Positions 1 to 10,243 of a stretch of 64,000 nt of DNA are shown one piece after another. The first letter of the stretch is position 1; the number at the start of each line of letters is the position of its first letter. The position numbers were made by a program, and so were the translations under genes. The stretch is from Phytoseiulus persimilis (lineage: Eukaryota; Arthropoda; Arachnida; Mesostigmata; Phytoseiidae). The stretch is taken from NCBI GenBank assembly GCA_037576195.1, contig CM075102.1:24238745-24302744 (forward strand), in the 5' to 3' direction. Under the pieces are notes generated by a model, which made no database searches, was not told the DNA's origin, and saw nothing but the letters and a program-made list of their open reading frames with translations.

Positions 1-472
1 GTGTGATTGGTTCAACTGCGAGGCTCCCTGGCTCCGGGCGATTGCGAAGTTGCGGGGAGACTGCTATCTGAGGGAAAGGACGCTTTTATGGGAGCTATAA
101 TTGAGTACGAACGCATTAAGACGCTTGAGACGTCAGCCTCTTCCGCGACGCAGCGAGAGCCGCAAATTATTAACGAAATGATTCCCTCGATAAATGTAGG
201 CCAAGCTCAGTTATGCGCTAATGGAGCGGAGCCAAGGAGTTCTGGCCCTGTTCTCCGATCCGTGTTGGGAATTGTTGCGGTCCCGTTCAGCGGGCGCGAG
301 CGTCCTCGAACTTGATGCTTCTTGATCTTCCCGGAGAGACTCGCGGCATGGAATGGCTGAATCTGCACGAATCGCGATTCGAACAGCCCGAGTCAGATGT
401 ACAATGTGCGCGATTTGCTTTAAGCCACCCCGGTTTTCGCACGAGAAGTGAATCATAAGAGGGTGCGATCCT
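1..472. other. No recognisable gene upstream of Tc1 element
   Basis: The frames here are short, rich in Arg and Ser, and match nothing I know. I see no splice-bounded exon or element end before the Tc1 inverted repeat begins near 473. Confidence 0.4.
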
Positions 473-595
473 CAATTGCGGCGACCAAGGAGGACGGTGG
501 CGGAGACGAAGATGAATCACAGACAAGAGGCGTTTTTCATCCGTATTTCGGGCGTAAAATAGCGAAATTACCGATTTCGGGTGCGAAATTTCTGT
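473..595 (+). repeat. Left inverted repeat of Tc1 element
   Basis: This arm pairs with 1775-1904 read in reverse complement. Conserved blocks are GACGGTGGCG, ATGAATCAC, GGCGTTTTTCA, GTAAAAT and GGGTGCGAAAT, in the same order and spacing in the other arm. Identity is imperfect, which fits age. Confidence 0.8.
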
Positions 596-711
596 GAAGC
601 CACCCAACAAACTTCGTAGTCGCCTTGGCTCCACAGATTTCTACCGCAGCCCAAGTTATCGGGCGCATGCCCGTCTGCTCGGTGGATATGAGATTGAGAA
701 AAATTTGGTTC

Positions 712-1709
712 ACGGTGGGTCGCGGGAGAACTTTTTGCAGTGATGAAAAGGCGAAAATTTCTGTACTCAAGGAAACCAGTCAATCTATTCGACAAATCGC
801 GAAGATCTTGCGACGTTCGAGGACCGCCGTCGACGATTTCGCAATTTCGTCAAACTGGGCCCGAGGTATGGCACAAACCGAAAAGGTGGAGGCAACAACA
901 AGCTCTCCGATGCCGAGAAACGAAGTCTTCTTCGAAAAGCGCGGACGGGAAACGCTTTCGCGTAAATTATAGTCGTTGATCTGCAACTCCCTGTTAAGGA
1001 AAGGCGATTCCAACAAATCCTCCGAAGCGATCTCCACCTCGTTTTCAAGAAACGCTTAACAAAGCCTCCCTCATCTGCCGGCCACAGAGCAGCCCTGTTG
1101 GAGCTCGCAAGAGAATACATGTCCTGGACCTCTGAGTGGCATATATGCTACTCAGCGACGAAAAGAAGTTCAACCTTGATGGCCCCAATGGCTGCCAGTA
1201 CTATTGGCACGATATTCGGAAGGATGCCATCAGTATGAGCAGAAACCTCGGCAGGGGAGGCGTGATGATTTGGGCAGCATCCGGAACCCGTGCGAAATCC
1301 AATTTAGCGTGGCTGATCACTAAAATGAAAACATCTGACTACGTTGAAATACTTGAGTATGAGTTGATCCGCCTTTCCGAAGAGTTTGGAGACGATGACG
1401 TCATCTTCCAACATGACAATGCGCCGATTCACACAGCATTGCTGACGAAAACTTGGTTCCGAGAGAAGAAAATCGACGTTCTGCCGTGGCCGGCAAGAAG
1501 TCCGGATCTGAACCCAATCGAGAATTTGTAGTGTGGTGTGGCCGGACCTGTTTACAAGAATGGGCGACAGTTTAGAGCCGTGTCTGAGCCAAAAGACGCG
1601 ATCAGGGGCGCCTGGGCTTCAATCGAAAACGGTGAAGAAATTCTTCGTGAGCATGCCACGGAGGATCTTCGAGGTGATCAGGCGACAGGGAGGTCGCACC
1701 AAATATTGG
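712..1709 (+). pseudogene. Tc1-type transposase, frameshifted and nonsense-mutated
   Basis: Homology to Tc1 transposases runs through several frames. The N-terminal helix-turn-helix shows SDEKAKISVLKE and SIRQIAKILRRSRTAV (about 740-835). The linker NKLSDAEKRSLLRKA lies near 900-945 in another frame, followed by LLELAREYMSW and then LLSDEKKFNLDGPNG (1136 onward), which has the first catalytic Asp. The second Asp is in FQHDNAPIH and the third acidic region in SPDLNPIENL, ending at an in-frame TAG (1529-1531). VYKNGRQF follows in the same frame after the stop, and the C-terminal motif MPRRIFEVIRRQGG appears one frame over. At least three frame changes plus the stop make it non-functional. Family assignment is secure. 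Confidence 0.88.
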
Positions 1710-1774
1710 TTCGTCCAATCGGTTTTTTTCCGAAGTTGCAATAGCGTTCCGCGGAATGAAAATCCGAGTGGCGC

Positions 1775-1904
1775 TAAACAGATTTCGCACCCAAAATCGA
1801 TATTTTTGCATTTTATTCCAAACTTGCGATTGAAAAACTCCTCTCCCATGTGATTCACGTTTGTCTGCGCAACCGTCATAAGCGGCCGTCACAACTCACA
1901 ACTG
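1775..1904 (-). repeat. Right inverted repeat of Tc1 element
   Basis: This is the reverse-complement partner of 473-595. It contains the inverse of GGGTGCGAAAT (near 1785), the inverse of AGTTTTTCAATCG and the inverse of GTGAATCAC in matching order. It ends with ACTCACAACTG. Confidence 0.8.
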
Positions 1905-4900
1905 AAAATCCTAGACTCCTTCGATTCTTTTTTCTTGCTGGAATGAGGGTGGCCTTGAATAAATCGCGCTCACTGCACATTAGCGGGAAAGTTGGAGGTT
2001 GCAATTTGGTTGATATGGCCTGCAGCCGATCCTTCGGGATGGGCAGCTGAGGCTAGTCGCTTTATTCGAGCAGTTGATGCTTGTGATGGATGTTTCTGTC
2101 GTCAGGATGGTTCCTCAATAGAGCCTAAAATCCTTCGCGGATTAGCTCCTACAAAAATTTGGCGTCTGGAACTTCCCTGATAGCCGTCCCAACGAGTCCC
2201 TCCACGCTCCAGAAGCGCGCCGAGAGTGAGATTCGTATAAAAATCGTTGGAAATTATGGTATAGCTTTTCGCCTGTTCTGCGATCAAATTGTTGATCTTC
2301 TCGCAAATGGCTGTTCCATGCACTGCGAGGTCGACTTTTTTCGGTCAGGCTTTGCGAAAGCCCGGCGCTCGAGCGAGCGACGAAGCGGGGCTCGAACGGA
2401 AGCCCATAGCCTCATTCGAGGAGCGTGCGTTCGCAAAGTCATGTCCGGAGCGGGAGGAGTCGTCGTCGATGTCTCGAATCGTTGCGAGTCCAACGACGGC
2501 CCGAGCTAACGTTATGATGAAAACGAAGTTAGATCAGGCTGCGGACGGAAAAGTAGTGAACTTTTCGTTGAAATTTCTTTTTTTCTCCGAATCGGGGTGT
2601 GCGCCCTGATGAGAATACGGTATTCGGAAACACTCGATTGCATGCTGCAGGATGTGACCCGAATCTCGATGAGGTTTGCCAACTGCTCATTTCAGCAACG
2701 ATTCACGCCTCCGTTTGAAGACGCTGCAGTCCATTCGAACCTCAACTTTACTCATCATTGTGTTGATAACGAACCGCGTCCCGGGCACGCTTCGAGAGCC
2801 AGGAACGACTGCTTCCAGAGTTTCCTGACCTGTATACTTCCTTCGATTCTCACTTTTGAGACGACGCGCTACATGCCGCCCGAGGACTGTACTGGGGTGA
2901 TAGCAGGGAGATGGACCCCGATAACGTCTTCCCGCTCCCTGTACGAGGTAGAGACTGCTGGAGTCTCGATGCGAACGAGCAGCTTCTCAGGAAACATTCG
3001 ATGGGTTTGATCGAACCTCCATCAGAGAGGAGTACGAGCCCATAATACGTAACCATTTGTCCGGCGCGGATCGGGTGAGAAGAATCATTTAGGAGATTCC
3101 GGCGCTCACAGGGTGGATTGTCACAGTCACAGCTCGGGCAGATCATCGAGGCTTCGCTCCGCAGGGGAAATGGGACTGGAATCAGAAGTCGAAAGCGGGA
3201 GAGGATCTTGCAGGATCAACGGAACGCCGGAGTGGATCGCTCTCGAAACGGACTTCAAAAGCGGATTTGGTGATCTCCAATGGTTGACGCGTTTGGGCTG
3301 CTTCTATCTCCGAACCCCGTCTAATTAGAATCGGCCTCCGTCTTTCAGTGCTCGCGAAGCAGCCTCGTTTTTCCGAAGGGGCGCATGATTGAACTCGAGG
3401 AAACGAATCCTTGATTCCCGAGAATAAACCTCAACGTCTAGCCGCGATTGGATGGGCTTGCACGTCGGGTGTGGCAGATGTCACTGGAGTCGGCAGTTTA
3501 CGGCGGAGGGAGGCGCCGCGACTGAAACTCGTTTCCGAGTTCTCCCTTGCATAAGCGGAGGTGGTGATCGGGAAACAAACCCACCGCCCTGCGACCGCCT
3601 GCCCGTTAGGATTCAGAGAAGAAAGTTTATTTGGGCATCCCGAGGGGAAAGTTTTTAATAAGGAAGAAGTCAACCTTGGTTAGATCAGAACTAGGCTCTA
3701 GATACTCCGTGTTCAACTGGACGAGCCAGCACGCCGCGAGTTTCACGTCGATCCTGTCGAAGGCGTGAGAGTCCATTCAGTACGAACGGGCAGGGAGACA
3801 GACTGACTGACGTTCCCTCTCTGGATGAGCGTTTCCAGCTCGAATGGCCAAGAAAGGTGGGAGCCGACGGAAGGTTCAGAGGATGCCTCGTTTGTCTATC
3901 CATCATCGAGGCTGAACGGTGCAGGACAAGTAGATGGAAGACTCCTTACGCCGGAAGCCTCGTCGTCTGCCTCGAGAGCCTTCCTTCATTTCCGTACCAC
4001 GCTCAAGTGGATACCGATCTGGAACTTCCGAGATCGAGGGGGACTCTCGATCGAAGGTTGCTGAGTTTTCCTCGGCACGCGACGAGATTGCCGAGGCAAG
4101 TTCACGTATCAAAAACCGGGAGACGGCTGAAAGATGTGCAAAAATCAGCGGCTCGGTCCAGGGTGAGGCAGCTAATCCTGACATAACGGGGAGAAGAACA
4201 AATACCGAGTTAGGATGTTCTTCAGGCCGAGTGTCGGAGGAGCAAGGAGCTGATGAATACTATTCATTGAATGGAGCCCGGGAGTTGAGGTGAGTTTTCG
4301 AAATTTTCCCAAGAATCGCCCCAGATCCCTCGCAATGAGGGCATAATTTCGAGAAAAAAAACTTTCCCCAAGCTCTACTGATGGACTGATGACCCACACG
4401 ATGTTGCAAGCGAGCCGATTCGATATCCTGTTATTTTGCACGAGTCAACAAGATTCCGTTGTACGAGGAGCCGGAATCTCGTCCCGGCGAGGATTGAATG
4501 CACTGGGATTGAGAATCTTCCGCCCGGACATGAATGAGGGCAAAGTCGAACGGTTTGAAATTCCCGGGAGTCAGTCCGTCGAGCCGTTGCCGCTGGGGAC
4601 TCAAACAGTGTCCCTAGACCTGCAAAGAATCAAACGTTCCATTTCACTGCCTCGGCTTTTTGTAAACTCCGAGAAATTGAAGTTCGGACAAAGTCTGTCG
4701 GCTTGCTTCTCCGAAGGGACTCTTCGGAAGGTTTCCAACCGACTCCTGGTCGCCGAAAATTCGTCCCTCCTCGCCGAGATCTGCGGGAAGTATCTTCTCA
4801 GTGACGGAAACGACATCACGGCCGCCACGGGAGAGAAGAGATCCCGTTCTTCCACTTTTCCAGATGACCGCCCCCGGACGCTCAGTCAACAGAAGTCGGC

Positions 4901-6394
4901 CCTGGTTGGTTTGTCCGTGAGTCGGTTGAGTGGTCGCCCGTTTGCCCAAGTCTATCTGTCGCTATCCGATCGCTGGATCCGCACGTTTTTTTTCCCTCCT
5001 GGTCAGTCGAAGGAGACGTTAATGCTGCATTCGAGCGGCTGTGCTTCTCCGTACCTGCGTCAAATCGACGCCGTTGCTTTTTGATTGTGGCGGTCGCTGT
5101 AGCCACAGCAACCCTCCAAGACCCACCATCATCAAAGAGAGGATTAAGTGCGGCGTCTTGTCTCTGAAAGCAACTTATCTTGACGGAGCAGGGCCTTTCA
5201 AGCCTCTGGGGCTGAATGGGACAGCGAACCAAGCGAGGAAGAGTCGGCTCGAGAGAGACGTAGCGGACAAAGATTCAAAGAATAGTACGGTGGATTGAGG
5301 GACGTTTCGGATGGGTTGAACGGCACGTCCCACCCAGCGGGTCCGACCCCAGGGAAGACTCCGCTAGTCCCAGATGCAATTGCGCTAGGTTTGAGGCACA
5401 ACATCGAGCTGTAAGACGTTCTCATCGTATGTCGAATTCGTCAGCTGATGCATGCCTCGTTTCGACAGTCAGAGCGAGGGACAGAACGACGCTGCGGCTT
5501 AAGATTCAGTGTCAATATTCAATCCCGCGGACGATTCAACATTTTTGACACATCTCCAGCGTCGAAAGATCATTCTCGAAGCTTATTATCCGAATTTCCG
5601 GCTCAGAATCGCCGATAGCAGTTCGCCTCCCAGCTCTTCGCCGATATTCCTCCCGACTTGAGCGAAGTTTCCGAATGTGATCGGTGCAACTGGTGGAGAA
5701 CGCTCCTTGCTTCTCATTATCATTATTGGAACGGATATCCTGGACTTGCCGGAATATTTCAGGGTTGAGAAACGACGCCCCTTGGAGGAGGGAACTCAGC
5801 GCCGATTGCCGATGCAGCCAGAACTGAGCTTCTCATCTGATCGAGAGCGAAACTTCGGCTCCCAGAACATTCTTGGCGGTCGCAGCTTCTGCCGACCAGG
5901 TAATAATCCCCGGCGACGAGCGTGGTTCGAGCGGACCTATTTTCATCATCAACCGGGAGAGAACCCATGTCATGTAACAGTGAATGGAACCCTTCTGAGC
6001 TGCCCGGTAGACATCATTCGGAAGACATCCCAAACACTTGCGTTGCAGGTGAGGATGAAACACCTCAAGAATTATAAAATGGTGATTTCATGAGGAGGGC
6101 CTGGATGATGGAGGAATTGCCACCTTGCCCACAACGATGGCAGCGGCATACAGCAGCGGCCATGGAGAGGAGAGCTAACTTTGAGAAGCGGAACCAGAGA
6201 AAACTCGACCTACAGCGCTTTGTGCAAGACATGCTCCAACTCCATACATGTGGCATTTCATCCGTCGATAATATTCCCACCTTTGCCCGAGAATTCGTTC
6301 CAGACTGCATGGATCACTCATTCAATTCAACCGTGCTCGGCGATTCGTCCCGAACACATGTTGCCATGGACTTCGATCGACGTCATCGTGGTAT

Positions 6395-6397
<3 letters not shown>
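1905..6397. other. 4.5 kb without an assignable gene
   Basis: No transposon end, conserved domain or convincing splice-bounded exon was recognised. The longest open frame is 4389-5084 on the plus strand, 231 residues. It has no recognisable motif, signal peptide or membrane segment, and its length is within what a stop-poor background can yield. Confidence 0.35.

Positions 6398-6489
<92 letters not shown>
6398..6489 (+). repeat. (GT)n microsatellite
   Basis: About 46 GT units, with two TTTG interruptions near 6446 and 6463. The apparent Cys-Val and His-Thr proteins read through this tract are artefacts of the dinucleotide repeat. Confidence 0.98.
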
Positions 6490-6984
6490 CCCCCGATGGC
6501 GCTGTGCTCCCGTGACCGATTGCATCGAGGACGCCTCAGGAGGGCAGTATGCAAAGGAAGTTTCGTTGAGCCACTCTTCTGGAGAGCCGTGAGAAGCCGA
6601 CTCGCTTCTGCCTATCATCTTTTCAAGATAGATGACAAGGTATTGACGGGTGGACGCATCCCAGAACGCGCGTGAGATTTATTAGAAACGAGTTGGATTC
6701 ATCTCGTCATCCTCGTTGAGCTTATCTTGCGCATCGCGCCACTTTTCTGACCCTGTAACGATTGCGGAAAAAAATGATATCGCTCCCTTCAGAGCAGAGT
6801 GACGATCCAAGTCAGGATCGACCACCGTGGGTCGTCGCGGCGACTCCGTTGGCAGGAAGCTACATGTCACAGCAACAGAGGCTCATCCGCGACCAACAAA
6901 CAGCTGATGTACGATGCCAACATCCGTACATAAGACAGGGCTGATTCGGATTCTTCAGTCTCAGTAATGAGTTCGGCTTTCAAT
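6490..6984. other. No gene recognised
   Basis: This is unassigned sequence between the microsatellite and the disrupted gene candidate on the minus strand. Its last bases may be the 3' flank of that candidate, since the last stop I can follow is at about 6985. Confidence 0.35.
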
Positions 6985-8672
6985 CGCCGATACGTCGATT
7001 CGCGGCAGGTCGCTTGAGCGCGCGAAAATTTGAAAAGCCTTCGAGAGCTGTGGGAGAAGGAATCGAGTCTCAGTGTTCGATGGGAAAACTCCGTGGAATC
7101 GGGGAGAAGAGCTCTGATTCTCGACGTCCGTCCGGGTGCGGAGAGAAAATACTCGCCTGGCTGGAGAGTCTTCGCCTACCGAGATCCCTTTCTGAGCTTG
7201 TCTCCAGGGGCTCTTTGTAGTCGCTCGGTGGCTCCCACTCCTCCAGATGTAAACTGTGGGCGAGCTTCTCAATGAGGAGATGCCGGAGCTTCTCGTCCTC
7301 TGCACTCCAGCGTTTCGTACGAGGCGGATCGAAGTCCAAAGGAATCTGAGCGACTCGTGGATCAGCCTTCTGGGCCCCACTACCCTGTGACTGTCCTGCA
7401 TGATTCGGATCGAGTTTAGATTGATGCGCTTGATTCCCGTCGCAGTCAAATGACATATTGGCAGGTTTGCGGAAGTTGAACTGAAAGCGGCCACTCACTT
7501 GTATTCAAGCTCGTGCCGACGAGCTGAAGTGATGCAAATCTCTGCAACCAGAGCTGGAGCTCTTCCTGGAGTCTTTCGTCACGTACTTCGCATACGGCGT
7601 TTGTGCAGCTGATCGCCTCCATGAAAGCAGCACACTGTCGGAAAAATGAAACGCATTCTAGGCCTGAGACCTCGATTTTGGAGCGGCATCTCATCGCGTT
7701 CCGGGAACGAGTTGAAGATCTTGTTACCATCGGAGACATGAAGTCGAGTCATCAGTGCTCGACTCCTCCGAAGTATGCCAGATCACAGATAGTACGAAAG
7801 AAATTAAGGACATCACAGTCCTCTTCACCTGCTCCGAGGCGTCTCCACTCGAATAGGTCCAAGTCCTTCCCGAATCCGGCGACCAGTTCGAATGGTCGTA
7901 GTGCCGCCTCCTTTCCATTGTTCCCAGCGGACTAGGGTCCTCGTTGTTATTGTTGTATGCTTTCGCAGGCTTTACATTATTTATCGCCGAGCCCGCAAAG
8001 GATCCGGCGGTCGTTGAATATTCGTCGGAGGCTCAGGGGCCAAAAGGTGATCGAGTCCACGCACGAGGTAGCGTGAGATGAGAGGGGAGCGCATCACATT
8101 GGAGCGGTACTCGTTCGCAGCAACGATAAACTTCACTTCACTCTCATGGAAACAACGTTCATCCACTGAATACAAGCGTTTTCAAGCTTGATGTTTGCCC
8201 AACGACCGCGTCGTCATCAGGTCTTCGCTCCGGATGATTGTGTGAGAGGTTGCCTTGGCAACGGAAAAAATACAATGGACAGGTACAATCTAGTGGAAGC
8301 GAAATTAAAACGAGCGCTTTTTGGAGCTGAAATTGAGATATAATTCTCTCTTGAATTCGACACAACTGCCGATCTTCCGCCGCTTCAGCTTGTATGCTTT
8401 CCGAATCTCGTGGAGCTTGGGATGGCTCGGAGTCTGTCGCGGCACGCAACGGAATCCATGAATTTCCACCTGATTTGACCAAAATTCTCCAGAGATAGAC
8501 GATCGCGGCCACAGAGCTCAGACAGTTATCCCACTTGCCATTTCTCCTCTCGGTCGTCGCTAGGATCAGCTTCGTAAGGGAGGCAATATGGTCACGCCCA
8601 GGCTCTTCTGGGCTTCAGATCACCTCAGGCGTTTTGTTCCGACCTCCACTTTTCTCCAGTAACACTTCCGAG
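6985..8672 (-). pseudogene. Disrupted multi-exon gene candidate, unrecognised
   Basis: I do not recognise this protein. Five minus-strand stretches read like coding sequence and several are bounded by splice sites. The first starts at a strong acceptor (pyrimidine run then CAG at 8673) and contains DHIASLTKLILATTERRNG and WDNCLSSVAAIVYLWRILV, which look like alpha-helical repeat sequence. A second, from an acceptor at 8254, contains ERCFHESEVKFIVAANEYRS. A third, from a TAG acceptor at 7932, contains LRPFELVAGFGKDLDLFEW and FFRTICDLAYFGGVEH. A fourth contains FMEAISCTNAVCEVRDERLQ. A fifth contains RTKRWSAEDEKLRHLLIEKL. In-frame TGA codons interrupt the first, second and fifth, and frame changes separate others. 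It could be a decayed paralogue, or a live gene with consensus errors and unresolved short introns. The opposite strand reads as low-complexity Arg/Ser sequence. Confidence 0.38.
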
Positions 8673-10179
8673 CTGCGAGGGGGAAAAGTTCAGCGGCAAT
8701 TAAGCGCGTATAGTGGGAGACGGTTCGCCACCCGAATCTGAGAGCGCTCAACGAAGGGGTAGACGCTTAGAGCTTGGTTCACGAGAGACTGCACTCCAGC
8801 CCCTGAAGTCGGAGCTGGAGCGGTCGGCGGAGCCTGGAAGATAGCTCAACGGCGTGAGCCGCTCTTGATGAACCAATCAGCTACTGGAGCGGAAGAGATG
8901 CAGTTAGGGAGCCGGGATCCACATCTTTGAGAGTTTACCACAATCAATATTTCATACAGGCAGTCATTCTTCCTCCTACGGTGGAAACTCATTATGGGGA
9001 AGCCTCAGGCTGACTTCCGACCCGGCCGCATGGAATCAGCGAGGGCTCCCTGCAAGGCTTCCAGCGTTGTTGATCAGCAACCAGAGGACCTCTCCCGCTC
9101 GAGTTGGGACGCTACATTGCGTCAGAATATTCCAACACGCCGACCGATCCTAAATCTTTTCGTCAAGTTTCTCGAAGTGAACTTCTTTCGGATGTGTTAT
9201 TTTGGAACATTCCCAAGTTCTGAGGAATGGTTTCCACCATATCCGGTATTGCCCCACTATTTTCGCCCCATCGGAAACTGTGCCGTACGTCGATCCGGAA
9301 GCCCTCCTTCTTGTGGTCTGTGGGTCCAATACTCCTTCAATGCGGTCGGGGGGTGGATGCAATTGTCTCAGAGGTCCCGGAGCCCGCCCGGGGAAAATCC
9401 TCGAGCTTGCGGAGTGCGGAATTCTGAGTCTTTTGATGCCCCAACCAACCACCTCTTCACTGAATGATTTGACGTTCATCTACTCATTTCCATGGAGAAG
9501 AGCGAATCGTGCTCTTGGTTCTCGACGGAATGAGGTTCCATCGCGGACGTGCCAGGCTCATTCTCGTTCGGTCAGCTTTGTGTAGAGCCCCGAATCTGCT
9601 TTCAAAGTGAATATTCCGAACGCTGAGATGGATTTAGGTGACTTGATTACACGACCGCATTGTCCAAACACGGCCGCAAATGCTGTAGTTGAGCAGGCGA
9701 TGTCGATCCATTTGACCGCCATCGCAGCCGATCTAATTCCGGGTGGGGTTACCAATGAGCACTTCCCGCCTCCCTTTCTCCGTGAGGTCCGAGGAAAAGA
9801 CTGCGTTCATCGCGCCTTGACTGATTTCTGGGATTATCTAAAGTAACCTGAAATCACGAACTTGAACTGAGTTCTCCGACGAGATCTTCAGCGGAATTAA
9901 ATTGATTCGCGCGACTTAGCACAGGCGTGATCAACTGCATCATCTCCCACTGAAGCGAGATTTTCCTCATTTCGAGGATCGTTGCCTGATCATAGGCAGG
10001 AATAAGATGAACTGAATAGTGCCTTTCAATCATGAAGGAGAGCACAACAGGGATGAAGGATCGTCAGAATGGCGAGCAATCAGGTATAACAGTCGGACTT
10101 TTAACCTACTCTAAGGACTTCGTGAAGAAATCTTCCAGGCGGAACTCGAGTTTCCTAACGTACCAGGAACGTAGAGGCA
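8673..10179. other. No secure gene; weak coding-like patches
   Basis: Short frames on both strands look mildly coding. Examples are 9854-10045 on the minus strand with EMRKISLQWEMMQLITPVLS, and 9607-9846 on the plus strand. None has a recognisable domain or a convincing pair of splice sites, so I do not call a gene. Confidence 0.3.
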
Positions 10180-10243
10180 TTCTGATGCCCCCAGCAATGC
10201 GATGCCCGGGGCGGACAGCCCCTCCCCCCTCGCTAAGCTAGTG
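10180..10243 (-). mobile_element. hAT-type terminal fragment
   Basis: Read on the minus strand, the end begins CACTAGCTTAGCGAGGGGG and continues to the subterminal motif GTCCGCCCCGGGCATC. The same arrangement recurs at 28977-29045. CACT-GCGTA ends followed by G-rich subterminal sequence are typical of one group of hAT transposons. No partner end or target duplication was found, so this is a solitary fragment. Assignment to hAT is by resemblance of the ends only. Confidence 0.5.

Larger units (their letters stand above)
473..1904 (+). mobile_element. Decayed Tc1/mariner-family DNA transposon
   Basis: This is a 1.43-kb element with inverted terminal regions of about 120 bp at each end and a broken Tc1-type transposase between them. 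Tc1 transposases cut and paste DNA with a DDE/D catalytic triad. The length, long inverted repeats and internal gene fit a Tc1 element with extended repeats. The outer limits are set by where the two repeats stop aligning (CAATTGCGG at 473; the inverse of CAGTTGTGAG ending at 1904). No clean TA target duplication is visible. Divergence between the arms and several breaks in the gene show an old, inactive copy. Confidence 0.85.

Noticed and set aside
4389-5084. 231-residue plus-strand frame
   Set aside because: No motif or supporting context; length is near the chance limit for this composition.
6322-6675. Long Cys-Val and His-Thr open frames
   Set aside because: They are translations of the (GT)n microsatellite in different frames.
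7481-7498. 18-nt GT-AG interval between two coding-like stretches
   Set aside because: Too short for an animal spliceosomal intron, and removing it does not join the two frames.
8843-8890. tRNA-like A box (TAGCTCAACGG)
   Set aside because: No matching B box, acceptor stem or anticodon arm nearby.
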